Below, piece after piece: positions 53,295 through 61,987 of a stretch of DNA of 64,000 nt. The notes under the pieces are model-generated. The model worked only from the letters and a program-made list of their open reading frames with translations. It was not told where the DNA came from and ran no database searches. The translations under genes and the position numbers were made by a program. Each line of letters starts with the position of its first letter. Position 1 is the first letter of the stretch. The stretch is from Methanopyrus sp. SNP6 (lineage in GTDB: Archaea; JAADCQ01; Methanopyri; Methanopyrales; Methanopyraceae), in assembly GCF_002201895.1 (NCBI RefSeq), contig NZ_CP019436.1:1215867-1279866 (forward strand), given 5' to 3'.

Positions 53295-53822
53295 ATGGTC
53301 CCTATCGGCTTAGGGTACAAGCTGGCGTACAAGGGCGCTAAACTGGGATTCTGGAAGTGGGGAACCACGGTGAAGACGGGGTTCTTCTCATTGGTACTCC
53401 ACTCCTTGATCTTCGGACCTCTGGGTGTGGCGATTGTCATCGCCACACTCTTCCATGAATTAGGCCACTACCTGGCGTGCAAACTGCTCGACGTTCCCGC
53501 GTCTCCTCCGGTGTTCCTTCCTTTCGGAGGTGCGTTCGTTCAGCACGGGTGGACGGATCCGGATGAGGAGGTGTTCATCGCGGCGGCCGGGCCCTTCGGT
53601 GGGGCTCTGGCCGGAATCCCGCTCCTGGTAGTCTATCCAAAGGCAGCCGTGTGGAATGGGATGATACAGCTGTTTAACCTGCTTCCCATACCACCTCTGG
53701 ATGGAAGTAAGGTGCTGCGTGGGCTTTGGATGCCCAGTCCGACAGCGTGGATCGGCGTGTTGACGGCGGTACTCGCCGCAGCCATCTCGATGGTATGCAT
53801 CCTCATGGGTTTGCACGCGTAG
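53295..53822 (+). CDS. Site-2-type zinc metalloprotease (M50 family)
   Basis: A 175-residue membrane protease. HELGH in a membrane helix supplies two zinc ligands and the catalytic Glu, and NLLPIPPLDG near the C-terminus gives the Asp ligand, so the active site is complete. About four membrane helices can be seen. The annotated ATG 53295 has GGGGGTCG at 53281-53288 and a TATA-like CTATATC at 53243-53249; a GTG at 53220 would add 25 residues with no good ribosome site. Such proteases cut membrane-bound regulators or signal peptides. Substrate unknown. Confidence 0.88.
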   Translation: MVPIGLGYKLAYKGAKLGFWKWGTTVKTGFFSLVLHSLIFGPLGVAIVIATLFHELGHYLACKLLDVPASPPVFLPFGGAFVQHGWTDPDEEVFIAAAGPFGGALAGIPLLVVYPKAAVWNGMIQLFNLLPIPPLDGSKVLRGLWMPSPTAWIGVLTAVLAAAISMVCILMGLHA

Positions 53823-53987
53823 TGTCCGCCCGGGGTAACCGACCCGTTCGAGGATACGTCCCGGTAAGGTTCGGATCCTCACTGTTTCCTCGATCGCACA
53901 GACCCGACATCCAGCCCTGAGGAACTGACGCTCGTCACGGTACCGTCCCTCGTCCAGAACCTCCGCCCGTATTTCCTCAAGGAGGTA

Positions 53988-54848
53988 TCACGAGGTAGGT
54001 ATCTTGAGCCTCTCACGTCCACAGAGGACGTCTGCGAGTGCCATCCTGGCCAGACCACGGGCCAAGTTCTCGACGGCCAGCTCGTCACGAACCCTGGCCA
54101 TCTCACGTAGTCTCTCTACCAGCTCCGAAGCCGTACGCCTGGGTGAGTCCGAGTTCCGGTACCGCTTCGCGTAAGGGCATTCGGGCTCAACCTTCGGGAG
54201 ACTAAGTCTGGACGTCACCTCGTGATACACGCGGACAGTCCGAAGCTCGCTCACAACGTACAACGGTCGCAGTAGTAGCGCGTCGTCCTCCTCCAGCAGG
54301 TCCGCCGGCGGGAAGGTGCCGGCGTCCTGCCTTCGGTTCACGCTCATCATTAGGGTCTCGATCGCGTCTTCGGCAGTATGACCGTAGACTACCACGTCAT
54401 GTCGCTCCGCGAGGATTCTACGCCTGATCGCCGAGCAGATTTTGCACGGTGGCTTGTTCAGCTCCTCCGATAGCTCAGCCACATCTTCCTCGGTGTGGAC
54501 CAGCTCGAACTCGTATCCAAGAGCCTTCGCCATTCGATTGATCTCCTTCCGATAAGGCCGCCAAACGTCCACTCCTCGGACTCTCACGTCCACCGTGACG
54601 AGCTTGGGGTTCACGTCCCACTCCCGGAGGAACGGCTCGAGCGCCAGGGCGCAGGTGAAGCTATCCTTCCCGCCGCTGAACCCTATCGCCAAGTCACCCT
54701 TTGGCTCGTCGAACGCCTTCTGAACGATCTTCAGCAGACCAGCCACGTTCCGGTATATCCTCATATAATCCTCACCGTAAATCGAGTCGGGAGCGAGAGG
54801 GCGTGCGTCCCACGATATCGTCAGCCCTTCCAGTTTGGTCACCTCCAT
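53988..54848 (-). CDS. PP-loop ATPase, TtcA-like tRNA thiolation enzyme
   Basis: A 286-residue protein with the PP-loop GFSGGKDSFTCAL near residue 55, which adenylates the target base. Two cysteines in PPCKICSAIRRRIL and a later CPYAK resemble TtcA/TtuA-type iron-sulfur enzymes that thiolate tRNA. VVVYGHTAEDAIETLMM is the usual adenosine-binding follow-up. Which tRNA position is modified is not readable; 2-thiocytidine 32 or 2-thiouridine 54 are the main options. ATG 54848 has GAGGGGGGCTGGG upstream; an earlier ATG at 54896 is less likely. Confidence 0.87.
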   Translation of the reverse strand: MEVTKLEGLTISWDARPLAPDSIYGEDYMRIYRNVAGLLKIVQKAFDEPKGDLAIGFSGGKDSFTCALALEPFLREWDVNPKLVTVDVRVRGVDVWRPYRKEINRMAKALGYEFELVHTEEDVAELSEELNKPPCKICSAIRRRILAERHDVVVYGHTAEDAIETLMMSVNRRQDAGTFPPADLLEEDDALLLRPLYVVSELRTVRVYHEVTSRLSLPKVEPECPYAKRYRNSDSPRRTASELVERLREMARVRDELAVENLARGLARMALADVLCGRERLKIPTS

Positions 54849-55283
54849 TGCCCAGCCCCCCTCGAACCGCACGACCGCCCCGGAGCCAACCTCCATACGG
54901 TAATGCTCGCCATGACGGGAACGTCACCGTGCGAGAACAGTTACACTGCGGTAAAGCTGTACCGTACACGTCGGAACGCGCTCGAGAACGGAGCTCGACC
55001 TAACCACACTACCTCCTGTCGGAACGAATGGTTCTGACGTTTACAGGGCAGCCAGCGGGAAGAAAACGATGTGTCGACCGAGGGCCGTTGGTGGAAGTGC
55101 ACCTCCTCCCGCAGCCGGTAGTCGGTATCGAGCGGGGCCTCCTCATCGAGTCGGTCGCCACCACCATCCCCATCATCGTTTCCGCGGCGCTCGGCAGCGG
55201 TCTCCTCGATCATCCTACCAGCCGGTCTCTCCCGCCTGCTCCTCATAGCTCCGGGATCGCCTGACGTCGGGTGGTGATACACC
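54849..55283. other. Stretch without a convincing gene
   Basis: About 430 bases between the TtcA-like gene and the deacetylase gene. Frames in several directions exist, for example a 137-codon minus-strand frame from 55354, but all overlap known genes or lack a ribosome site and have no recognised motif. No RNA gene or repeat seen. The end contains GGGTGGTGAT, the ribosome site of the next gene. Confidence 0.5.
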
Positions 55284-56363
55284 TTGTGGGAGGCCGAGAG
55301 GACGCTGGCCTTAGTATACCATGAGGAGTACCTACGGCACGAACAGTATCCCACGCACCCGGAGCGTCGTGAACGTCTCTCCTACACGGTGGACAGGTTC
55401 TGGGAGGAAGGATTGTTCGAGATCGAGGGGATCGATCTCGTCGAGCCCGAGCCCGTCGATCGCGAAGTGATCGAACTCGTCCACGATCCCGAGCACGTGG
55501 AGTTGATCAGGCGGATGAGCGAATCCGGTGGTGGTACGATCGACCCGGATACCGCCGTCGCTCCGGAGACTTACGATCAGGCTCTGCTAGCGGCCGGAGG
55601 CTCCGTTCTCGCCGTCGAGCTGGTCGTGCGGAAGGAGTACGACACGGCTTTCGCGATGGTCCGACCGCCGGGTCATCATGCCGGCCGCGCCAAGGCCGCA
55701 GGTTTCTGCTACTTCAACAACGTGGCGATCGCCGCCGAGTACGCGATACGCGAGCTGGGCGCGGATTCCGTCGCCATCCTGGATTGGGACGCCCACCACG
55801 GTGACGGGACTCAGGAGATCTTCTACGACCGTGATGACGTGCTCTACGTCTCGATACACCAGGACGGGCGTACCCTGTATCCCGGCACGGGCTTCCCGTA
55901 CGAGGCGGGTGAGGGGCCGGGTGAGGGGTACACCGTGAACATCCCCGTGCTCCCGCGTTCCGGTGATCGGACGTACCGTGAAGCCTTCCAACGGATTGTG
56001 GAGCCCGTGGTGTGGGAGTTCGACCCCGATCTGATCTTGATCTCTGCGGGTCAGGACTGCCACTTCACGGACCCGATCACGGACCTCGCGATCACGGCCG
56101 AGGGATACCGTTGGATGATGGAACGGGCGACCGAGCTCGCGGAAGACCTTGGGGCTTTGGGGCCCGTCGCCGTGCTGGAAGGGGGTTACTCCGTCGAGGA
56201 CGGGCTCCCGTACACCAACTTGGGCGTCGTGTGTGGTATGTCGGGTGTCCCGGCCGATCTGCGGGAGCCTATGGATCCACCGGAGGAGAACCCGCGGGGG
56301 CCGGAGAGGATTCGAAAGGTGGCCCGTGAGTACTCCAGGTACTGGACTTCTGTGAAGGCGTGA
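55284..56363 (+). CDS. Histone deacetylase-family amidohydrolase
   Basis: A 359-residue zinc deacetylase of the HDAC/AcuC/acetylpolyamine amidohydrolase fold. RPPGHHAGRAKAAGFCYFNN carries the two active-site histidines, LDWDAHHGDGTQEIFY the Asp and His zinc ligands, and ISAGQDCHFTDP the second Asp ligand (the common form is SAGFDAH). LEGGYSVEDG near the end is the final loop. It could remove acetyl groups from proteins, such as the DNA-binding protein Alba or histones, or from small molecules; the sequence does not tell. TTG 55284 with GGTGGTGAT upstream. Confidence 0.92.
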   Translation: MWEAERTLALVYHEEYLRHEQYPTHPERRERLSYTVDRFWEEGLFEIEGIDLVEPEPVDREVIELVHDPEHVELIRRMSESGGGTIDPDTAVAPETYDQALLAAGGSVLAVELVVRKEYDTAFAMVRPPGHHAGRAKAAGFCYFNNVAIAAEYAIRELGADSVAILDWDAHHGDGTQEIFYDRDDVLYVSIHQDGRTLYPGTGFPYEAGEGPGEGYTVNIPVLPRSGDRTYREAFQRIVEPVVWEFDPDLILISAGQDCHFTDPITDLAITAEGYRWMMERATELAEDLGALGPVAVLEGGYSVEDGLPYTNLGVVCGMSGVPADLREPMDPPEENPRGPERIRKVAREYSRYWTSVKA

Positions 56364-56419
56364 AACCTTCGGGTGGCTTCGAGGGCTTATGCCAGGCGGT
56401 ATAACGTATCGAGCATGGC

Positions 56420-56512
56420 TCAGCTACAACCGGTGATGTCCGGCAGTTCGTAGTCGATCTCACGCGGTAACTCGCGCCGGCGCCGACGCTTACTCCGACG
56501 CTTCTTCGCCAC
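56420..56512 (-). CDS. Possible 30-residue basic protein
   Basis: From GTG 56512, preceded on the coding strand by GAGGGGGTGATAAAT, a textbook site much like that of radA. The product begins MAKKRRSKRRRRR and then ELPREIDYELPDITGCS. The first half is very basic, as in small ribosomal or nucleic-acid-binding proteins. No family is recognised. The good ribosome site and short distance (5 bases) are the main support. The overlapping longer frame from ATG 56514 reads as antisense to the deacetylase gene and is less likely. Confidence 0.4.
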   Translation of the reverse strand: MAKKRRSKRRRRRELPREIDYELPDITGCS

Positions 56513-56834
56513 ATTTATCACCCCCTCGGGCGATGAGGACCGGTAGATAGGGTGAGGGGATGATCGGGACCGCCGTTGCCGAGCCAGGTCCTGGAAGTTA
56601 AGGTTGATGCTCGTAGGTTCCTTGACTATCCTTCCTCGAAAATCCAAGCGAACCGGATCGATCGGAGCGAGGATTTCGGATCGTTCCTAGGACGCCGGCT
56701 AGATACGGCACATCGACGCCCGTTCCGGGCGTTTACTTGCCCGGCTTGATCCTGAGGTCCCTATCCATCCCGCGGTTCTGGGTAGGACATAGCTTGAGTG
56801 GGGTATGGGGGTCGAGCGCCGGGGATGCCGACGG
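56513..56834. other. Intergenic stretch upstream of the small basic ORF
   Basis: About 320 bases with no clear gene. It includes the ribosome site of the small basic ORF and a stretch of mixed composition before the 3' end of the exporter gene. No convincing RNA structure or repeat seen. Confidence 0.45.
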
Positions 56835-58991
56835 TCAATGGACTTCATCGCTCCGACTGAACATGCGGCTGATCACCACGTACATCGCCGGGAAACCTAC
56901 AATCACCAGGGTCAGCGTCGAAAGCACTCCTATCCCTTGATAGAGGCCTATGTTCCTCATGATGCCTGTGTGGGATAGTAGCAACGAGAGGAAACCGATC
57001 GCCGAGGTCAGTCCGCTGAACAGTACACCGGGTCCTGCTCGCTCCATCGTACGGGTCCAAGCTTCCTCGACTCCGTGCTTCTTCCGCTCTTCCCTGTAAC
57101 GTGAGGCCATGAACACGCAGTAATCCATCCCGATACCGAGGAGTATACACATCGTGGTTTGCATGGCCAGGAACGACGGCACTATCCGCAGTATGCCGCC
57201 CAGGAGTCCGATGGCCCATAGGATGCCCGAGCCGATGGCGACGAGCCCGAAAACCGGCGGTATCGGGCTTCGAAGAGCGATCGTCGGTATCGCCAACACG
57301 CCGATCGCCGACGCGATGGTGGACCGACGCATATCCTCGTTCACCTGCGCGTACATCTCAGCGAACGCCACCGGGAGACCCGTGGCCCCCACCTTCACGC
57401 CCTCGGGTGGGTGTTCGTGCCGAACCACGTCCATGATCTTCCGGCCTTGCACCTTCGGGTCCCCTGGTTTCAGTTGTACCTGAATCACCGCGACTTTCCC
57501 GTCCCCAGAAATAACCCCTTTCTCCATGTCCTCAACGTTCGGTTCGAGGGATGAGCGGATCGGCGCCGGCAGACGCTCTACGGTCTTCTCCATCCAGATC
57601 ACGTCGGGTGCCCCGAACACGCGGGCGACCACGCCGGTGCTCTTCGCGTCTCGCTCCAACTTCTCCATGAAGCGGACCACCTTCGGATCCCGGATGTCCC
57701 GCGCTTCCACGACGATCGTGGCGAAGTGATGGCTCACATCCATGTGCTTCTCGAGTATATCCCGAGCTTTCAGGGACGGTAAATCGTGTCCTAGGAACTT
57801 CTCGATGTTGACCTCCGGCTTCACTCCGGCTGCTCCGTACCCGAGCAGGCCCGTGATGGCGAGCAGCGCGACGATCGCCGGGAGCGGATACTTAACCGGC
57901 ACCGAGAGTGCCTTCCAGCCTTCCTCCTTCTCGGAGTTCCTCCTCCCGATCGGTACCGACTGAAGTAAGCTCGGTAGGACGAGCAGCGTCAGCGCGACGG
58001 CCGTGAGGATACCGGCTACGATACCGAACCCTATCTCCGAGACCATCCTGAACTCCGACAGGGTCAAGGCGGCGAAACCCGCGGACGCCGTGAGACCTGT
58101 GATCAGCACAGCTCGACCCGCGCGTCGAACCGCCGTAAGAATGGCCTCACTCTTAGCGCGTCTCTTGATATCGTACTCCTCATGGAAGCGTGTCAGCGTG
58201 AAGATCACGTAGTCTATACCGACACCGAGCATCAGTACCACGGTCAGCAGGACCGTCGCGTAGAACGGGGAGAACCCCATCCAGTACATGATCCCCAGAA
58301 CCCACGCCACGGCGGATAGGATGATCGTGAGTCCAAGGATCGGAGCCCACCATCGCCGGAAGTCAACGTACAGAACTGCGGCGACGGCGGTGGATACGAG
58401 GGCGGTCACCTCGACTACATCCTTTAGGAAACTCCGATAGAAGTCGTAGTTGATGGCAGGAGAACCCGTGACGTCGGCGAACCTGACGGACTTCGGCTTG
58501 TCGCGCCCGAGTAATCGTCGAATGTCCGGCACGACCTTACGGTAGTCCGCGTCCGACTTCAGTCCCACTCTGATAATAGCGATCTTGCGGTCTTTACTGA
58601 CGAACATCTCCTTCGACCGTTCCATTTCCGATATCAGAGGTCGAAGACCCTGGATATTGACGGCGGTCGGGAAGTTCGTCGGGCTCTCCCGGAGAACGTC
58701 CGGAGCTCCCCTGACGTCCTCGACGTAAGGTTTGGAGCGCAACCTGTCCTCTACACAGCGCATGTAATCGAGGACTGGTTTTCGGGTGACGTCGTCCGCT
58801 TCGACGACGATCAGCAGTGTCTTCGTTGAAGTGCCCAGCTCACGCTCCACAACGTGCTGCCATTTCATGGACTCGAACCGATCCGGTAAGTACTTCGTTT
58901 GATCTACCTCCACGTTCAGGTGGAGCGCTCCGTACGCCATGACAGCAGTCAGAGCCAGGAAGGACAGTATTATCGTCGTCCTGAACCTCAA
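56835..58991 (-). CDS. RND-superfamily exporter (MMPL / HAE3-like)
   Basis: A 718-residue transporter with two tandem halves. Each half has one N-terminal helix, a large external loop and five helices. The paired RND motifs VVLMLGVGIDYVIFTLTRFHEE and MCILLGIGMDYCVFMASRYREE carry the Asp of the proton relay. The family (HAE3, hopanoid/lipid or hydrophobe exporters) uses the ion gradient to move lipids or hydrophobic molecules across the membrane. Substrate unknown. The start is TTG 58991, close to GAGGG. Confidence 0.92.
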   Translation of the reverse strand: MRFRTTIILSFLALTAVMAYGALHLNVEVDQTKYLPDRFESMKWQHVVERELGTSTKTLLIVVEADDVTRKPVLDYMRCVEDRLRSKPYVEDVRGAPDVLRESPTNFPTAVNIQGLRPLISEMERSKEMFVSKDRKIAIIRVGLKSDADYRKVVPDIRRLLGRDKPKSVRFADVTGSPAINYDFYRSFLKDVVEVTALVSTAVAAVLYVDFRRWWAPILGLTIILSAVAWVLGIMYWMGFSPFYATVLLTVVLMLGVGIDYVIFTLTRFHEEYDIKRRAKSEAILTAVRRAGRAVLITGLTASAGFAALTLSEFRMVSEIGFGIVAGILTAVALTLLVLPSLLQSVPIGRRNSEKEEGWKALSVPVKYPLPAIVALLAITGLLGYGAAGVKPEVNIEKFLGHDLPSLKARDILEKHMDVSHHFATIVVEARDIRDPKVVRFMEKLERDAKSTGVVARVFGAPDVIWMEKTVERLPAPIRSSLEPNVEDMEKGVISGDGKVAVIQVQLKPGDPKVQGRKIMDVVRHEHPPEGVKVGATGLPVAFAEMYAQVNEDMRRSTIASAIGVLAIPTIALRSPIPPVFGLVAIGSGILWAIGLLGGILRIVPSFLAMQTTMCILLGIGMDYCVFMASRYREERKKHGVEEAWTRTMERAGPGVLFSGLTSAIGFLSLLLSHTGIMRNIGLYQGIGVLSTLTLVIVGFPAMYVVISRMFSRSDEVH

Positions 58992-59277
58992 GTCAATAAC
59001 CCTCGGGCCGGGAGACCATACCGTACTTTCATCCCTTCACCCAGTCACCTCGGATGTATCAAGGTTAGTTACGGGGTCCGTGACGATTCGACCGAGAGGG
59101 AACGACCGTTACGCATCGTAACGTACCCCAACATCTACTCTACGGAGCTACAGTCTCGAGTCCATCTTCAATGTGGTAGTCTCCTTCCCCCTACGCAGTC
59201 ACTCGGATTGCGGTTGGTGCGCGCGTCCCGCGTCTCTCAAGATGATCCCAGACTAAACCTTCTCAGGGGAGGATCGG
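58992..59277. other. Divergent intergenic region
   Basis: About 285 bases between the divergent exporter gene and the zinc-finger gene. I see no clear gene, RNA or repeat. The right end holds GGGGAGGATCGG, the ribosome site of the zinc-finger gene; promoters for both genes should lie here, but no strong TATA box stands out. Confidence 0.5.
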
Positions 59278-59979
59278 TTGTCTCTCGTAGCGGCCAGAAA
59301 TCCCAAAGATCCACAGAAATTGGGATCCTTCAAGGTGCGTCGGTGCGCGGCCTGCGGGCGGTTGATGCGGATAGAGCTGTCGGAGTGCAACTGCGTCCGC
59401 TGCAACGACCTCCGCGGTGAATCCCTGGAGGAAGGTCCTTACGTCGAGAACTCGGGCCCGTACTGCGATCGGTGCCGAGGCAAGGTCGAACCCACGAGTC
59501 GGTTGTCGGAGGTAGCCGTCGCGGTGTGCTTCCTCACGGATCTCAGGAACCACGATGTCCTGTACCGGGTGGCGAGTGCACTGACCGAGGTGGTCCAGAG
59601 ACTCCGGGAAGAACGTCGGTTCGTGGCGGTGGGGACACCAGTCGACGATCTGTATTTCAACCTCCGTTGCGGGATGGAAGCCGGGATCGACTTCGGAATC
59701 CGTGCGCAGATGTCCTCGATTTTCACGCATATGGAGCCCGAGTACCTCGTGATCGCCCACAATCCCGTGCGTAAGCTGCGAGGTCGGCCACGGGAGCGCT
59801 TCAGGTACACACTCGAGAGTAACATCGAGGAGCTACGTCGCGTGATCGTCCTCGAAGACGTCGTACGTAATACCGACTTTAAGTCCGTATACCGGGACCT
59901 GGGCCGGGAGTACCCGGACGTGTTCGTTTTCGTGAGCTCCGAGTGGGTGGAAAAGCTCGTGGACGAGCTCCGGAAGTAG
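59278..59979 (+). CDS. Zinc-finger protein of unknown function
   Basis: A 233-residue protein. The N-terminus carries several cysteine pairs, CAACG, CNCVRC and YCDRC, forming one or two zinc ribbons (residues 22-66). The remainder (about 75-230) is alpha/beta with VAVCFLTDLRNHDVLYRV, FVAVGTPVDDLYF and a terminal VFVFVSSEWVEKLVDEL. Family not recognised. It is three bases upstream of a radical SAM gene, so the two are likely co-translated and may act together. TTG 59278 has GGGGAGGATCGG upstream. Confidence 0.75.
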   Translation: MSLVAARNPKDPQKLGSFKVRRCAACGRLMRIELSECNCVRCNDLRGESLEEGPYVENSGPYCDRCRGKVEPTSRLSEVAVAVCFLTDLRNHDVLYRVASALTEVVQRLREERRFVAVGTPVDDLYFNLRCGMEAGIDFGIRAQMSSIFTHMEPEYLVIAHNPVRKLRGRPRERFRYTLESNIEELRRVIVLEDVVRNTDFKSVYRDLGREYPDVFVFVSSEWVEKLVDELRK

Positions 59980-59982
59980 GGG

Positions 59983-60951
59983 GTGATCCCGACGCTTACC
60001 GGTCGCACGGACAACCCGGACCGGTTGATACGCGGTCTGGTGGAACTGGGTTGGACCGTCCGCGAGGAGGGTGACCGACTGATCGCGATCTCACCCGCGG
60101 GTCAGCAGGTGGAGGCGAATCGGGAGACCGGTGAACTCAGGATCACAGGACGGGGAGAGGGAACGGCGGCCCGGACCCTCGTCAAGTTAGCGGTCAAGCT
60201 CGGAGCCGAGGTCGAGCTCGAGGGACTAACCTTCGAAGACCGGCGCCCCTTAGTGTACGGCCCGGTACCCTCGCGCAGGCTCGGCGCATCTCTGGGCATC
60301 GACCTACCGCGTGGAGTGTGCACGCATGACTGTGAATACTGCAGTGTTGGGGTCCCGAGGCGCGTTTCACCTTACAAGCGGTTCACGGTAGACCCGATCA
60401 CGGTCAGGGAGGAGTTGTCCGAGACACTGCGGCGCTGCGACCCTGATGCTGTTACCTTCGCCGGAGTGGGTGAGCCGACGCTCTGCGCGAACCTTCGGGA
60501 GATAGCCGAGGAGATCAGCCCGCTCGTGGAAGGTGTCGGGGCGGAGATGGTGCTTTTGACCAACTCGACTTGGGTTTCGGAGTGCGCGGACGTAGTGGAC
60601 GTGGCCGTGGCTAGCCTCGATTGCGCCCGTGAGGACCTGTACCGGACGATCAACCGACCGCATCCGAACATGTCGTTGGAAGACCTAGTGGAGGAGCTGG
60701 GCCGGTGCGACCCCGGAGACGTGGTGGTCGAAGTGTTGCTATGTCGGGTAGGAAGGGTGACGAACGCTGACCCGGACCACCTGAAGGAGCTGGCGGGTCT
60801 ACTCGGTTCCATCGGTCTCGAAAGGGTACAGCTCAACACCGTGGCGAGACCTCCGGCGCTGGGTAGGGCGGAGCCGGTGAGTCGTGAAGAGTTGCTCTCG
60901 GCCCGTCGGACCTTGGAGTTGTGCGGACTCGACGTCTCGGTCTACGAATAA
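59983..60951 (+). CDS. Radical SAM protein (COG0731-like)
   Basis: A 322-residue protein. YGPVPSRRLGASLGIDLPRG followed by CTHDCEYCSVG gives the CX3CX2C site and the family start (elongator/wybutosine-type radical SAM proteins share YGPVPSRR). Further marks are TFAGVGEPTLCANL and VAVASLDCAREDLYRTINRPHP. The first 85 residues form a separate small domain. Possible roles are tRNA base modification, but the substrate is not known. GTG 59983 follows the zinc-finger gene with AGGGGGTGATC between; the stop overlaps the convergent membrane-protein gene by 10 bases. Confidence 0.82.
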   Translation: MIPTLTGRTDNPDRLIRGLVELGWTVREEGDRLIAISPAGQQVEANRETGELRITGRGEGTAARTLVKLAVKLGAEVELEGLTFEDRRPLVYGPVPSRRLGASLGIDLPRGVCTHDCEYCSVGVPRRVSPYKRFTVDPITVREELSETLRRCDPDAVTFAGVGEPTLCANLREIAEEISPLVEGVGAEMVLLTNSTWVSECADVVDVAVASLDCAREDLYRTINRPHPNMSLEDLVEELGRCDPGDVVVEVLLCRVGRVTNADPDHLKELAGLLGSIGLERVQLNTVARPPALGRAEPVSREELLSARRTLELCGLDVSVYE

Positions 60952-61313
60952 CTCAGGACGCACCACACGACGGCGGTCGTGGGTAACGACGCGATCAGCG
61001 ATGATACGAACATCGTTTTAGCCATGCTTTCGGAGCGCCCCAGCGCGTAGGAGAGGAACAGCATTACGGGAGGGGTGAAGACGAGCGCGAGCCCGGTCCA
61101 CGCGGCGAGCTCCGGGCGTCGGAGCAGGGTGGATCCCACGGATAGCGTGTACGCGGCCGCTACACCGGTACACGGTGAGGCGAGCCCCAGGTAGAGACCC
61201 GCCCGCCTGGCGACAGCACGCGCCTCGCCCTTGGAGGTCACTCGGATCGGAGGATGATCCTCAACCCGGGTAGACCGAGAAGCGCCAACGCCGGCACTAG
61301 CACTGGTCCCCAC
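60942..61313 (-). CDS. Small membrane protein of unknown function
   Basis: The 123-residue frame has about three hydrophobic helices: GLYLGLASPCTGVAAAYTLS, WTGLALVFTPPVMLFLSYAL and FVSSLIASLPTTAVVWCVLS. The first 25 residues are polar and probably not translated; GTG codons near 61242 (VTSKGEARAVARRAG) would give a product of about 99 residues. Not recognised. It faces the radical SAM gene tail to tail. Confidence 0.6.
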   Translation of the reverse strand: MGTSASAGVGASRSTRVEDHPPIRVTSKGEARAVARRAGLYLGLASPCTGVAAAYTLSVGSTLLRRPELAAWTGLALVFTPPVMLFLSYALGRSESMAKTMFVSSLIASLPTTAVVWCVLSYS

Positions 61314-61401
61314 TCCAGCACGCGTTTTGTTAACACCTGCATTCCGGGAACCCCCGTGATTTAATCCACCTTATCGGTTACGTTAGTCGGGGATGGTCCG
61401 A

Positions 61402-61974
61402 TTGAAGGTGGCGATCACGGGAACACCGGGTGTCGGGAAAACGACGGTGTGTAGGGCATTCCGTGAACTCGAGTTCGACGTGGTTCACTTGAACAGGGTC
61501 GCGCGGGAAATGGGCGCGATACTGGAGGAGGACGAGCAACGCCAGGTTAAGGTGGTGGACGTTCATGCGCTTAGACGGTACGTGGAGGAGTGGGAACCCG
61601 AGTCCGATCCGGCGTTTGTGGAGTCCCATTACGCTCATTTAATGCCGACGGACCTCGTAGTCGTCCTCCGACTTCATCCCTCTGAGTTGGAGCGACGATT
61701 GAAGGACAGGGGTTATCCTCCCGAAAAGATAGCGGAGAATCTGGAGGCGGAGTTCGTCGGTGTATGCTACGGGGAGGCCGTGGAGGTGAGGTCCGAAGGG
61801 TGCCTCATCCGACCGCCAGAAGACGTAGTTCAAGTGGACGTCACGGGCTTGAGCCTCGCCGAGGCGGCCGATCGAATCCTCGAAGCAGTGAACTACCGTC
61901 GAGGTGACGACGTGGACTGGCTTTCAGACGAAGAGGCGCAACGGACCGTCGAGCGTTACCTCAAGTACCGTTAA
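61402..61974 (+). CDS. Putative adenylate kinase (AK6/Fap7-like)
   Basis: A 190-residue P-loop kinase. [15 protein letters not shown] is the Walker A loop, LNRVAREMG follows, and [17 protein letters not shown] and [19 protein letters not shown] cover the lid region, as in archaeal Fap7/AK6 proteins, which make ADP from AMP and ATP and help ribosomal small-subunit maturation. TTG 61402 (with GGGGATGG upstream) is preferred over ATG 61393; the difference is three residues. Confidence 0.88.
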   Translation: MKVAITGTPGVGKTTVCRAFRELEFDVVHLNRVAREMGAILEEDEQRQVKVVDVHALRRYVEEWEPESDPAFVESHYAHLMPTDLVVVLRLHPSELERRLKDRGYPPEKIAENLEAEFVGVCYGEAVEVRSEGCLIRPPEDVVQVDVTGLSLAEAADRILEAVNYRRGDDVDWLSDEEAQRTVERYLKYR

Positions 61975-61987
61975 GGGGGGTGGGGAC

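Noticed and set aside
54941-55354. 137-codon minus-strand frame between the TtcA-like and deacetylase genes
   Set aside because: Overlaps the start of the deacetylase gene and has no ribosome site or family signal.
56269-56514. 81-codon minus-strand frame from ATG 56514
   Set aside because: Runs antisense into the deacetylase gene; the shorter GTG frame has a more natural protein sequence.
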